The notes under the pieces are model-generated. The model searched no databases. It was given only the letters and a program-made list of their open reading frames with translations, and was not told the origin of the DNA. The translations under genes and the position numbers were made by a program. From DASXUX01 sp036504595 (GTDB taxonomy: Bacteria > Planctomycetota > SZUA-567 > H5-PLA8), in contig DASXUX010000028.1 of NCBI GenBank assembly GCA_036504595.1, positions 39,311 to 103,310 of the forward strand: a stretch of DNA of 64,000 nt. The letters run 5' to 3'. Shown one piece after another: positions 8,443 through 16,820 of this stretch (position 1 is the stretch's first letter; each line of letters starts with the position of its first letter).

Positions 8443-9354
8443 ATGGCTAAGCATGAGCGTACCATTCTCTGTGCCATTGATCTCTCGGATTTGTCCGCGC
8501 CGGTCCTTGCGGCGGCTGCCGAAATGGCGGAGCTCTACAGCGCGCGGCTGCTGGTCGTGCATTGCGTCGAATTGTGGGACAGCCGCTACGACTTCATGGT
8601 TCCGGAAATCGCCGGCCGCATTGAGAAAGACGCGCGCGAGAAACTCCAGGCCGAACTGGCCCATTTGCGCAAGAGCAATGTCGTGCCTCTGGACGTGATT
8701 GTGGAGAAGGGGCCGCCGCTGCCCGTGCTGCGCAAGACGATCGTTGAGCGCCGTCCGGATTTAGTTGTCATCGGCAGCCATGGCCGGCGCGGCATTGACG
8801 CGATGGTGCTGGGCAACACTGCGGACAAGGTCCTGCGCATGTCGCCTTCATCCGTGCTGGTCGTCCGCCCGCACAAAAACCCCGATATCCAATCGATTGT
8901 CTGCGCCGTCGATTTTTCCGAATGCTCCCGCACCGCGCTCGAACACGCGCTGGAGATCGCGCAGGGCGAGGGCATCGCTTCCATCAAGGTCGCACACGTG
9001 TTCGAGGTGCCGATCGGCTACATGGAAGCCGGCATGACATACGAGAGCGCTCTGGCTAAGACCCGGGCGCACCACCAGAAAGAACTCACGGAGTTCCTCA
9101 AGCTATTCGACGGACGGCCGGTCAAGTGCGAGCCCGCTATCGAAGAAGGCCCGCCCGCCGCAACCATGGTGAAGTTTGCCGAACAATCCGGCGCCGACCT
9201 GTTGGTTATAGGCGCCCACGGACGTTCCGCGCTCACGTCGTGGCTCTTCGGCGGCGTTTCAACAAGCATCGTGCATCGCGCGACAATGCCCGTTTTGGTT
9301 GTCAAAGATCCGCGCCATTACGAATCCCTCTGGCAAGCGCTGGACAGGCTATAG
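8443..9354 (+). CDS. tandem-domain universal stress protein
   Basis: 303 residues made of two UspA folds in tandem. Domain 1 (about 5-143) starts TILCAIDLSDLSAPVLAAAAEMAE and ends with the nucleotide-binding motif VIGSHGRRGIDAMVLGNTADKVLR. Domain 2 (about 148-292) starts SIVCAVDFSECSRTALEHALEIA and ends VIGAHGRSALTSWLFGGVSTSIVHR. Both keep a G-x2-G-x9-G(S/T/N) type loop, consistent with ATP-binding Usps, though the final residues differ (GN and GG). It is cytoplasmic and probably stress- or energy-responsive. A heptanucleotide repeat array lies 12 nt before the start. A hairpin element begins at the stop codon, followed 190 nt later by PTS enzyme I on the same strand. Confidence 0.92.
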   Translation: MAKHERTILCAIDLSDLSAPVLAAAAEMAELYSARLLVVHCVELWDSRYDFMVPEIAGRIEKDAREKLQAELAHLRKSNVVPLDVIVEKGPPLPVLRKTIVERRPDLVVIGSHGRRGIDAMVLGNTADKVLRMSPSSVLVVRPHKNPDIQSIVCAVDFSECSRTALEHALEIAQGEGIASIKVAHVFEVPIGYMEAGMTYESALAKTRAHHQKELTEFLKLFDGRPVKCEPAIEEGPPAATMVKFAEQSGADLLVIGAHGRSALTSWLFGGVSTSIVHRATMPVLVVKDPRHYESLWQALDRL

Positions 9355-9406
9355 GTGGCACGCACGTGACTGGCGCGGCTTCTTGCGCCGGTCTCGTGCG
9401 TGCAGC
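9354..9406. repeat. hairpin element, GGCTTCTT-loop family, copy 2
   Basis: Arms of 19 nt at 9358-9376 and 9385-9403 around the loop GGCTTCTT (9377-9384). The element overlaps the last base of the universal stress stop codon. Compared with the copy at 19182-19236 (opposite orientation), arm changes are compensatory. Confidence 0.8.
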
Positions 9407-9545
9407 TCGGGCGCGATCGCACGCTTGCGCTTGATTCCAAAGATGTAGCGCATAGCATCGCCGCTCCCGGGATAATGTGCGGCTGGAGTCTGGGGGCGGT
9501 CTGGCTGGAAGTGCCTTTCAACTGTTGCTGGTTTGAAGCTCGGCT

Positions 9546-11294
9546 ATGGAAATACTGAAAGGCATTCCCGTTTCCCCAGGTGTGTTCATCGGGGAAGCAT
9601 TTCTGCTGCAGAGCGAAGACATTCGCATCCCGCAGCTCTATGCCGATTCAGACGGTGCGGCCCGCGAAATCCAACGTTACGAACAAGCGTCCGCCCAAGT
9701 CGCCATAGACATCGACACGATCAGCAAACAGACTGAGGAGCAGCTCGGCGGCAGCCTGGGCAGCATCCTGATGGTCCAGTCGCAATTGGTGCGCGACGAG
9801 GGCCTGCGCAAGCAGATCATCAACAAGATCACCAACGAACGTTTCACGGCGGAGCACGCCGTGGCGACCACCTTGCGGGCCATCGCCAAGCGCCTGGCTG
9901 GGGTGGGGGACCAGTTGCTCGCCCATCGCGACTCCGACATATACGACCTGCAAAAGCGGTTGCTGAAGGTTTTGCGCGGCGAGAAAGGCGAGGACCTCAG
10001 CCACCTGGAGCGTCCCGTCGCTGTGATCGCTCACGACCTGGGCCCCTCGCAAACCGCCTCCGTGGACCGCAGCAAGGTCAAAGCATTCGCCATCGATGTC
10101 GGCGGCCGCACCAGCCACACCGCGATTCTGGCGCGAGCGTTCGAGATGCCAGCCGTCGTGGGCCTGGAGTCCATCTCCACGGACGTCTCCGGCGGCGAGA
10201 CGGTCATCATCGACGGAAACCGCGGCATCGTCATTCTGCGGCCGGACGAGCGCACGCTGGCGCGCTATCGCAAGCTGCAGCAGGAATTCCAAACGTTCGA
10301 ACAGGCGCTGATCCGGGAAAAGGACCTGCCCGCGCGAACGCTCGATGGCCGCGAAGTCCATGTTCATGCCAACATTGAGCTTCCCGATGAAGTGCAGAGC
10401 GCGCTCGACCACGGTGCCGCCGGAATCGGATTGTTCCGCACAGAGTTCCTGTACCTGACCAGCGGCGTGATGCCCGACGAGAACACGCACTTCGAAGCCT
10501 ACCGCCGCAGTCTGATCGGCCTGAATGGAAAGCCGCTCACGGTGCGTACGCTGGATCTGGGCGCCGACAAGATTATGGCGCAGCACGCATTTCACGAACG
10601 CAATCCGTTCCTGGGGCTGCGCTCGATCCGCGTCTCGATGAAGTACCCGGAAACCTTCCGCACGCAGGTCCGCGCGATCCTCCGCGCGTCCGCGCTCGGC
10701 AAAGTCTGCCTGATGCTGCCGATGGTCACGGCGATCGAGGAACTCCGCTGGGCCCGGCGCATCATTGAGGAAACCAAGCAGGATCTCAAGCACGAGCACC
10801 AGTCCTTCGATGACGGAATTCAGGTCGGGATCATGGTCGAGGTTCCCTCGGCGGCTTTGCAGGCTGATAGCTTTGCCAAGGAAGCGGATTTCTTCTCGAT
10901 TGGAACCAACGACCTGACTCAGTACACACTGGCCGTGGACCGCGGCAACGAACTGGTCGCGAATCTGTACAGCCCGGCCAACCCCGCGGTGCTGACGCTG
11001 ATCCGCAAGACGGTTCAGGCTGCCAATGACGCGAAGATTCCTGTGAGCATGTGCGGTGAAATGGCCGGCGATCCGCTGTTCGCGTCGCTCCTGGTGGGCA
11101 TGGGCCTGACCGAAATTTCCGTTTCGCCGCCATCGATCCCGGAAATCAAGAAGATCATCCGCAACGGCAAATATGAACGCTGCAAGCAGATTGCCGCGCA
11201 GGTCGCCACGTTGAGCGAAACGCGAGCGATTCTCGAATACCTCCGCGATCGCCTCGCCGAGGATCTCCCCGGCGGCGAGCGATTTTCTAGTTAG
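9546..11294 (+). CDS. ptsI: phosphoenolpyruvate-protein phosphotransferase (PTS enzyme I)
   Basis: 582 residues, full enzyme I length. It autophosphorylates from PEP and passes phosphate to HPr, the first step of the phosphotransferase system. The N-terminal domain holds the phosphorylated histidine, His191, in GGRTSHTAILARAFEMPAVVG. The C-terminal TIM-barrel domain shows GIGLFRTEFLYL, NPFLGLRSIRVSMKYPETFRTQ, GIMVEVPSAAL, FFSIGTNDLTQYTLAVDRGN and the catalytic-site MCGEMAGDPLF. No HPr, EIIA, or permease gene is present here, so it may feed a regulatory or HPr-only branch, as in many bacteria with incomplete PTS. The ribosome site is weak. Confidence 0.95.
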   Translation: MEILKGIPVSPGVFIGEAFLLQSEDIRIPQLYADSDGAAREIQRYEQASAQVAIDIDTISKQTEEQLGGSLGSILMVQSQLVRDEGLRKQIINKITNERFTAEHAVATTLRAIAKRLAGVGDQLLAHRDSDIYDLQKRLLKVLRGEKGEDLSHLERPVAVIAHDLGPSQTASVDRSKVKAFAIDVGGRTSHTAILARAFEMPAVVGLESISTDVSGGETVIIDGNRGIVILRPDERTLARYRKLQQEFQTFEQALIREKDLPARTLDGREVHVHANIELPDEVQSALDHGAAGIGLFRTEFLYLTSGVMPDENTHFEAYRRSLIGLNGKPLTVRTLDLGADKIMAQHAFHERNPFLGLRSIRVSMKYPETFRTQVRAILRASALGKVCLMLPMVTAIEELRWARRIIEETKQDLKHEHQSFDDGIQVGIMVEVPSAALQADSFAKEADFFSIGTNDLTQYTLAVDRGNELVANLYSPANPAVLTLIRKTVQAANDAKIPVSMCGEMAGDPLFASLLVGMGLTEISVSPPSIPEIKKIIRNGKYERCKQIAAQVATLSETRAILEYLRDRLAEDLPGGERFSS

Positions 11295-11307
11295 CGGCAC
11301 GTGCCTG

Positions 11308-11328
11308 CGAACCAGAAACCAGAAACTC
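11308..11328. repeat. short heptanucleotide repeat (GAAACCA-type)
   Basis: Three units (CGAACCA, GAAACCA, GAAACTC) fill the 36-bp gap between the convergent ptsI and metallophosphoesterase genes. Confidence 0.55.
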
Positions 11329-11330
11329 CA

Positions 11331-12155
11331 CTATCTGTTCTGTATCTCGCCGATGACTGCGGAACCCTTTGCCGGCGCGCGCAGATCAGCCTCATGCAGC
11401 ACCGTTCCCCAGCGGAGATGCCTGCTGCGGTTTTCGATATGGATCAGCTTCACGCGACTGCCTTCGCGCGTAAAGGCGCAGGCGCGTGTGTTTTTCATCC
11501 AGCCGCCGAGGTTGAACAGCGTCAGATCTTCCATACGCCGCACGCCGGGCCGATGCGAATGGCCCAGCACCACGCCGCGCACGCCGCCGTGCGGAGCGAT
11601 CTCGCGAACCAGTTCGGCGATCCGACGCCGCACCGGCCAAGGCCACTTCAGCGGGAAGAGCAGCGCCATGGGGATCGAGCCATAGACGCGATCGATGACG
11701 CGCCACACTTCATTGTCTCGGCGGGATCCGATCCGGAAGGTTCCGAACTTCTTAAGGTTCAGCGTGCGAATTCGCGCCGCCGCGTTGCCGGTGCCTGGCA
11801 GGCGGTGGTAGACGACGTGTCCGTGCAGGTAAAGGATGCCGTCGAGCAGTGCGAACTCCTCGCCGCTATCGACACATGCGTCATGGTTCCCGCGGAAATA
11901 CATCACGGTCTTTACGCCGGACTTCTTGCACACCGCGAACAGGCGCTGCTCAAGTTCACGCGCCTGCTGCGGCTGCGTGTACCAGTGATCGATGATGTCG
12001 CCCAGCAACAGCACGCGCTCAAACCCTTCGACCAGCGGTGCGATCACCTCCGGCGCGTGAGCGTACGTCGTCACGCGCCCCAAGTGCAAATCGGAAAGCA
12101 CGACCGTTTTAAGCTGGGATGTGATCGGCTTGTGTGAGCCCGTGATGACTTTCAA
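11331..12155 (-). CDS. calcineurin-like metallophosphoesterase (UDP-diacylglucosamine hydrolase-like)
   Basis: Read from a TTG at 12155 with GGAG 9 nt upstream, giving 274 residues; the frame stays open much further upstream, but that part runs through a palindromic repeat and the lipoate ligase gene and is not credible. Metal-binding motifs are in order: SDLHLGR (Asp22, His24), LLGDIIDHW, FRGNHDAC, and VLGHSHRPG near residue 200. The order and HSH motif fit LpxH-like and related phosphodiesterases; the LpxH assignment itself is not certain. The central segment has hydrophobic stretches (GSIPMALLFPLKWPWPVRRR) that may contact membrane or lipid. It follows the ligase gene on the same strand, separated by a 24-bp inverted repeat. 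Confidence 0.82.
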   Translation of the reverse strand: MKVITGSHKPITSQLKTVVLSDLHLGRVTTYAHAPEVIAPLVEGFERVLLLGDIIDHWYTQPQQARELEQRLFAVCKKSGVKTVMYFRGNHDACVDSGEEFALLDGILYLHGHVVYHRLPGTGNAAARIRTLNLKKFGTFRIGSRRDNEVWRVIDRVYGSIPMALLFPLKWPWPVRRRIAELVREIAPHGGVRGVVLGHSHRPGVRRMEDLTLFNLGGWMKNTRACAFTREGSRVKLIHIENRSRHLRWGTVLHEADLRAPAKGSAVIGEIQNR

Positions 12156-12173
12156 TGGTGCTGCTCCGTGCCT

Positions 12174-12231
12174 GTGGCGCAATCCTCCTGGATTGCGAAC
12201 TGGGGCACGCAATCCAGGAGGATTGCGCCAC
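12174..12231. repeat. perfect 24-bp inverted repeat
   Basis: Arms 12174-12197 and 12208-12231 are exact complements around a 10-nt loop. Each arm contains its own small dyad (CAATCC...GGATTG), so the element could form a branched structure. It begins immediately after the stop codon of the lipoate ligase-like gene and ends 18 nt before the TTG start of the phosphoesterase. It is a candidate REP/MITE-type element. Confidence 0.85.
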
Positions 12232-12987
12232 CTACCGCCGGAAATTCCACTCCGCGCTGTTATACTTCTCCGTCCAAAGCTGCTCCGCCCGCGCTCGTTC
12301 CTGCGCCAGCGGCTCCGATGCCTTATTAATATCTGATTGCAGCGCGAGGACCAATCCCTTCGCAAAAGATTCCAAATCGTAAGGCGCGCCGCATTCACGC
12401 AGGCTGCTCAAAAACGCGCGATGCTCGCGGCCCGCGCGATAGTCGGGCGCCGCCGATGGAAATGGCAGCAGGCGCGCGATGCGTTCCCAGTCCGGATCGG
12501 CCAGCAGCGTGCCGTGAACCGCGACGCTGCGCCGCTTGCGCGCCTGAGCGTTCCCGCCGATTTTTCGCAGGGTTCCGCCGTTGAGCACGACCAGGTCCGA
12601 AAGGCCGGCCATCTGTGATTCGAGGCCCCAGCTTGCCAGCACGCGCATGACAGGCGCAAGAACGGCGGCCATCGCGCCTTTGATCGTCTCGGAGCCCGGC
12701 AGGTCGGCCATCACGTAAAATGCCGAAAAGTTGATGATGCCCGGCCCAATGACGACCGCTCCGCCCCCGGAGTGCCGGCGAATGATCGCCACGCCATCGT
12801 TCTTGGCCGCTTCGAGATTCACTTCGCGAGCCGCTTCCTGTCCGGTGCCGAGGATGATCGCAGGGGCCGCCGCTTGCCATACGCGCCAGGTGTTTGGGCA
12901 GAGCTGTTCCTCAACGCTAAGTTGCAGAGCTTCTTCAAGAGCGAGGTCTTCGGCGGGTGTGGGGAATGTATGGCAGAGCAGGCGCAT
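12232..12987 (-). CDS. lipoate-protein ligase / octanoyltransferase family protein
   Basis: 251 residues from the ATG at 12987; upstream in-frame codons lie in the palindromic repeat at 13000-13067 and are excluded. This family attaches lipoate or octanoate to lysines of 2-oxoacid dehydrogenases and GcvH. Signatures are GTGQEAAREVNLEAAKNDGVAIIRRHSGGGAVVIGPGIINFSAF near residues 45-90 and the lysine motif LVVLNGGTLRKIGGNAQARKRRSVAVHGTLL, which fits LplA/LipM-like enzymes. No small C-terminal accessory domain is seen, so octanoyl transfer rather than ATP-dependent ligation is possible. It is cytoplasmic. The gene may be co-transcribed with the SIS isomerase upstream. Confidence 0.85.
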   Translation of the reverse strand: MRLLCHTFPTPAEDLALEEALQLSVEEQLCPNTWRVWQAAAPAIILGTGQEAAREVNLEAAKNDGVAIIRRHSGGGAVVIGPGIINFSAFYVMADLPGSETIKGAMAAVLAPVMRVLASWGLESQMAGLSDLVVLNGGTLRKIGGNAQARKRRSVAVHGTLLADPDWERIARLLPFPSAAPDYRAGREHRAFLSSLRECGAPYDLESFAKGLVLALQSDINKASEPLAQERARAEQLWTEKYNSAEWNFRR

Positions 12988-12999
12988 GTCGTCCGTACT

Positions 13000-13067
13000 G
13001 CGGGCATCTTGCCCGCTACAGTTCGCTGTAAGCTCCAGCATTCCGGAGAAGCGGGCGAGACGCCCGC
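13000..13067. repeat. double-palindrome GCGGGC element
   Basis: Two compact palindromes, GCGGGC-ATCTT-GCCCGC (13000-13016) and GCGGGCGAGACGCCCGC (13051-13067), are separated by about 34 nt. On the minus strand the outer palindrome reads GCGGGCGTCTCGCCCGC followed by TTCTCCGG. Closely similar words (GCGGGCGTCTCACCCGC then TGCTCCGG) recur in the tandem array at 36722-37259. The element touches the stop codon of the SIS gene and lies just upstream of the lipoate ligase start. Confidence 0.8.
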
Positions 13068-13068
13068 A

Positions 13069-13623
13069 CTACAAACCGTTCACCATCAGGTGCCACACCA
13101 CGCCCTGCCAGCCTTCCGCGTGCGGCGTGATGCGCTCTTTGGCAACGACGGGAACCAGAATGCAAACGGTGGACAGTTCGCGTGCCTTGCCGCCATCGCG
13201 GCTGACGATCGAAACGATGGGGCACTCGACGCTCTTGGCTAGTTCCATGGCGCGGACGAGATTGAGCGAGGTCGTCGCGCTTCCGCCGCCGACGCTGAAG
13301 ACCATGACCATATCGTTGCGCGAAATCCGCGAGCCTTTGAGCCACTCCGAGTAACAGGTCTCCCAGCTCTCATCGTTCACACGCGCGGTCAGCTCGCTGA
13401 CGTTGTCGGTCGGCGCGTAACTTTCGATTTTGGCGAGCTTGCGAAAATCATTGACCGCGTGAGAGGCGTTTGCCGCGCTGCCGCCGACGCCCAGCAAGAA
13501 CAGCCGGCCGCCGCGAGCCTTCAGTGCGCGAAGCTGCTCGATTCCGCGCGCGATGCTCGGCTGGTCGATCGCTCGCGCGATGCGGATGGTTTCGTCGAGG
13601 TAGGTCGAGATGAAGTCGGACAT
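13069..13623 (-). CDS. SIS-domain isomerase (GmhA-like), C-terminus cut at a repeat
   Basis: 184 residues with GGAGG 6 nt before the ATG. The fold is a phosphosugar-isomerase SIS domain: RLFLLGVGGSAANASHAVNDFRKLAKIESYAPTDN, then NDMVMVFSVGGGSATTSLNLVRAMELAKSVECPIVSIVSRDGGKAREL. The end, ERITPHAEGWQGVVWHLMVNGL, corresponds to the last helix of sedoheptulose-7-phosphate isomerases, which usually continue for several more residues. The stop codon abuts the GCGGGC palindromic element, so the natural C-terminus may have been replaced. The likely role is phosphoheptose or other sugar-phosphate isomerisation for surface polysaccharide. No heptose kinase is nearby. Confidence 0.82.
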   Translation of the reverse strand: MSDFISTYLDETIRIARAIDQPSIARGIEQLRALKARGGRLFLLGVGGSAANASHAVNDFRKLAKIESYAPTDNVSELTARVNDESWETCYSEWLKGSRISRNDMVMVFSVGGGSATTSLNLVRAMELAKSVECPIVSIVSRDGGKARELSTVCILVPVVAKERITPHAEGWQGVVWHLMVNGL

Positions 13624-13643
13624 GTTGGGCCTCCGAAAAGCTT

Positions 13644-13676
13644 CCCCCTAACCCCTAACCCCTCTCCCTCGCGGGG
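13644..13676. repeat. heptanucleotide repeat (ACCCCTA-type) with adjacent hairpin
   Basis: CCCCCTA, ACCCCTA, ACCCCTC and TCCCTCG follow in register. CCTCTCCC here pairs with GGGGGAGAGG just downstream across a TCGC loop. The region lies between the guaA and SIS genes. Confidence 0.7.
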
Positions 13677-13722
13677 GAGAGGAGGACCGGAGCGCCGCTC
13701 CCTTACGGTCGCGGTTCTGATC

Positions 13723-13757
13723 CAATCCGCAAACCGAATTCCGAAATCCGCAATGCG
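13723..13757. repeat. heptanucleotide tandem repeat (AAATCCG-type)
   Basis: Five units in register (CAATCCG, CAAACCG, AATTCCG, AAATCCG, CAATGCG) end one base before the guaA stop codon. Confidence 0.75.
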
Positions 13758-13758
13758 T

Positions 13759-15300
13759 TCACTCCCACTCGATAGTCGCCGGCGGCTTCTGCGAGATGTC
13801 GTAGACGACGCGGTTGATGCCGCGGATTTCGTTCACGACGCGAGTGGAGATGCGGGCCAGGACTTCGTATGGCAGACGCGCCCAGTCGGCGGTCATTCCA
13901 TCTTCAGATTGAACGGCGCGCAGGCAGATCGTCTCGCCGTACGCGCGCTCATCACCAAGGACACCGACACTGCGCACCGGAAGCAGGATCGCGAAGGCTT
14001 GCCAAAGCTGCCGCGCGAGTCCTGCGGCCTGAATTTCCTCCTGCACGATCTCATCGGCATCTTGAAGCAATTTCACGCGAGTGGCATCGACTTCGCCCAG
14101 GATTCGCACGCCAAGGCCCGGACCCGGAAATGGCTGGCGCCAGACGATTTCCTCAGGCACGCCGAGTTCCGTGCCGATGACGCGCACTTCGTCTTTGAAC
14201 AGTTCGCGGAACGGTTCCAGAAGCTGCAGACCGAGATCCGCCGGCAAACCGCCCACGTTGTGGTGGCTCTTGATGACGCTCGTCGGACCGCCGTGAGCCG
14301 AGACGGATTCGATCACGTCCGGGTAAAGAGTGCCTTGGCCCAGGAAACGCGCGCCCTTCACTTCGCGCGCTTTGGCTTCAAAGACGCGCACGAACTCCCG
14401 GCCGATGATTTTCCGCTTTTTCTCCGGATCGACCACGCCGGCCAGCGCGCTCAAAAAAGCCTGGCTCGCGTCTACGCACCACAATGGAATTTTGAAGTGG
14501 CCCCGGAACGTCTGCTCCACGCGCCGGCCTTCATTCTTTCGCACCAGGCCGTTATCGACGAAGATGCACTGGAGCTGGTCGCCAATGGCCTGGTGGATGA
14601 GCACGGCCGCCACGGACGAATCCACGCCGCCGCTCAGGCCAAGGATGACCTTCGCATCCCCGACCTTCTCCCGAATCGACTTCACCTGCGACTCAATGAA
14701 ATTGCTCATTCGCCAGTCGCCCTTGCAGCCGGCAACCTGGTAGAGGAAATTGCGCAACACTTGGCGCCCCTTGGGCGTGTGCGTCACTTCCGGGTGGAAC
14801 TGCACGCCGTAAATGCGGCGCTCGACATCGCCGATCGCGGCCAGCGGGCAGTTGGGTGTTCGAGCGAGAATCTTGAATCCTTGCGGCGGTGAAGTCAGCG
14901 CATCGCCGTGGCTCATCCAGACGTCGGTGCGTTCACCGATGCCAGAGAGCAGAGCGTTGGGCTCCACGATATCGATCACCGCGCTGCCGTATTCGCGCTG
15001 CGCCTGCTTTTCGACTTTGCCGCCGAGCACAAACGCGGTGAGCTGAATTCCATAACAGATGCCCAGGATGGGAATGCCGAGCTTGAAAATTTCCGGGTCG
15101 ATACGGGGAGCGCCCTCGGAGTACACGCTCGCGGGTCCGCCGGAGAAGATCAGTGCCGCCGGTCGCTCAGCCTTGATTGCATCCATCGCGCGCTGATAGG
15201 GCACGATCCTGCAGAAGACCTTCGCCTCGCGCACGCGCCGGGCGATGAGCTGGGCGTACTGTGCTCCGAAGTCGATGACGAAAACGGTTTCGTGGGACAT
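13759..15300 (-). CDS. guaA: GMP synthase (glutamine-hydrolysing)
   Basis: 513 residues, normal full length. It amidates XMP to GMP, the last step of guanine nucleotide synthesis, in the cytoplasm. The N-terminal glutamine amidotransferase domain has the nucleophile Cys82 in ILGICYGIQ and the His/Glu pair in GVQFHPEVTHT. The ATP-pyrophosphatase P-loop is LSGGVDSSVAAVLIH. The C-terminal dimerisation domain ends in the characteristic VYDISQKPPATIEWE. Its ATG shares one base with the guaB stop (TGATG), so the two are translationally coupled. A heptanucleotide repeat abuts its 3' end. Confidence 0.97.
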   Translation of the reverse strand: MSHETVFVIDFGAQYAQLIARRVREAKVFCRIVPYQRAMDAIKAERPAALIFSGGPASVYSEGAPRIDPEIFKLGIPILGICYGIQLTAFVLGGKVEKQAQREYGSAVIDIVEPNALLSGIGERTDVWMSHGDALTSPPQGFKILARTPNCPLAAIGDVERRIYGVQFHPEVTHTPKGRQVLRNFLYQVAGCKGDWRMSNFIESQVKSIREKVGDAKVILGLSGGVDSSVAAVLIHQAIGDQLQCIFVDNGLVRKNEGRRVEQTFRGHFKIPLWCVDASQAFLSALAGVVDPEKKRKIIGREFVRVFEAKAREVKGARFLGQGTLYPDVIESVSAHGGPTSVIKSHHNVGGLPADLGLQLLEPFRELFKDEVRVIGTELGVPEEIVWRQPFPGPGLGVRILGEVDATRVKLLQDADEIVQEEIQAAGLARQLWQAFAILLPVRSVGVLGDERAYGETICLRAVQSEDGMTADWARLPYEVLARISTRVVNEIRGINRVVYDISQKPPATIEWE

Positions 15301-16820
15301 CAGTCCCCCTCTTCTTCCAGCCGGTAGTTCGGCGCTTCTTGCGTGATGAATACGTCGTGCGGATGGCTTTCCTTCAGCCCTGCGCCGGTCTGACGAATGA
15401 ATCGCGCCTTCTGCGGCAGTTCGGCCGTTGTTTCAGATCCAATGTAGCCCATGCCCGCCCGCAGGCCGCCGACGAGCTGGTACAGGAACGCCGCCAGCGG
15501 CCCGGTGTAGGGCACGCGGCCCTCGATGCCTTCCGGCACCAGCTTTTCCGGCGCGGCGCCTTCTTGGCCATAGCGCGATGCGCTGCCTTCGACCATTGCG
15601 CCCAGCGAACCCATTCCGCGGTACGACTTGAACTGGCGTCCTTTGTAAAGCACCACGCGGCCCGGCGACTCGTCGGTCCCGGCGAACAAGTTTCCGATCA
15701 TCACCGCATCGGCTCCAGCGGCCAGCGCTTTGACGATGTCCCCGGAGAACTTGATCCCGCCGTCCGAGATTAGCCGGCAGCCAGTTCCCTTCAGCCCCTC
15801 GCGGGCGTTGAGGACTGCCGTGATCTGCGGGACGCCCACGCCCGACACGACGCGCGTCGTACAGATGGATCCCGGCCCAACGCCAACTTTGACGGCATCG
15901 GCGCCGGCCTCAGCCAGCGCGCGGGCGCCATCGGCGGTCGCGATGTTTCCGGCGATCACTTCGTGAGCAGGATGATTCTTCTTGAGCCACTTCACCGTTT
16001 CGATCACGCGCACCGAATGGCCGTGAGCTGTATCAACGACGAGCACGTCAACGCCGGCCTTGATCAACGCTTCGATGCGGGCTTCATCATGAACGCCAAC
16101 GGCCGCGCCGACGCGAAGCCGGCCTTTTTCGTCGCGGCTGGCATGCGGAAAACGAAGGGCGTTATCGATGTCTTTAATGGTGATCAGTCCAGCCAGGCGG
16201 CCGGCGTCGTCCACGAGCAGAAGTTTTTCGACTTTATTCTTGTGCAGTATTTCCTGAGCCTGTTCGAGGCTTGTGCCGGGCTTGGCCGTGATCAGATTGC
16301 GCGTCATCACGTCGCGAATCTTGGCGACATTGTTGGTTTGAAAACGCATATCGCGTCGTGTGAGAATGCCGACCGCTTTTCCATTTTTGCGAGCGACGCC
16401 CGGCAGATCGCTGGGATCGTGCTCTACAATGGGAATGCCCGAAATATTGTGGCTCGTCATCATCGTCTTGGCTTCGGCGATGGTGTGCTCGGGCGTAAGC
16501 GTAATCGGGCCGGTGATGACCCCGGATGCGCTGCGCTTGACCTTAACGACTTCGCGCGCCTGCTCGTCCGGCTTCATGTTGCGGTGAATGATCCCGATGC
16601 CGCCTTCCTGCGCCATGGCGATCGCCAGCCGGCTTTCGGTGACCGTATCCATGGCCGCTGACAGCAGCGGAATGTGCAGACGGATTTTTTGCGTGAGCTG
16701 GGTCGAAGTATCCACTTCGGCGGGCAGAACGTCGCTATTGCCAGGCAGCAGCAGCACGTCGTCGAACGTGATGCCGATCTCCTCGAAACCCTGCGGAGCC
16801 GTCCCGTCAGTGTTGCTCAT
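15300..16820 (-). CDS. guaB: IMP dehydrogenase
   Basis: 506 residues from the ATG at 16820, preceded by an AAGGAGG site 8 nt away; longer in-frame starts lack such a site. It oxidises IMP to XMP with NAD, the committed step of GMP synthesis. The barrel starts ITFDDVLLLPGNSDVLP, a CBS-pair insert runs about residues 110-220 (IRDVMTRNLITAKPGTSLEQAQEILHKNKVEKLLLVDD), and the catalytic loop GPGSICTTRVVSGVGVPQ holds the thioimidate cysteine. The flap motif YRGMGSLGAMVEGSASRYGQE is present. A matching promoter lies about 200 nt upstream, leaving a long leader of unknown purpose. Confidence 0.97.
   Translation of the reverse strand: MSNTDGTAPQGFEEIGITFDDVLLLPGNSDVLPAEVDTSTQLTQKIRLHIPLLSAAMDTVTESRLAIAMAQEGGIGIIHRNMKPDEQAREVVKVKRSASGVITGPITLTPEHTIAEAKTMMTSHNISGIPIVEHDPSDLPGVARKNGKAVGILTRRDMRFQTNNVAKIRDVMTRNLITAKPGTSLEQAQEILHKNKVEKLLLVDDAGRLAGLITIKDIDNALRFPHASRDEKGRLRVGAAVGVHDEARIEALIKAGVDVLVVDTAHGHSVRVIETVKWLKKNHPAHEVIAGNIATADGARALAEAGADAVKVGVGPGSICTTRVVSGVGVPQITAVLNAREGLKGTGCRLISDGGIKFSGDIVKALAAGADAVMIGNLFAGTDESPGRVVLYKGRQFKSYRGMGSLGAMVEGSASRYGQEGAAPEKLVPEGIEGRVPYTGPLAAFLYQLVGGLRAGMGYIGSETTAELPQKARFIRQTGAGLKESHPHDVFITQEAPNYRLEEEGD

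Noticed and set aside
9648..11300. Long minus-strand frame opposite ptsI
   Set aside because: No domain signature; a reverse-frame artefact of the GC-rich ptsI gene.
12156..12398. Upstream extension of the metallophosphoesterase frame
   Set aside because: It reads through the 24-bp inverted repeat and the lipoate ligase gene and is Arg/Gly-rich without family similarity.
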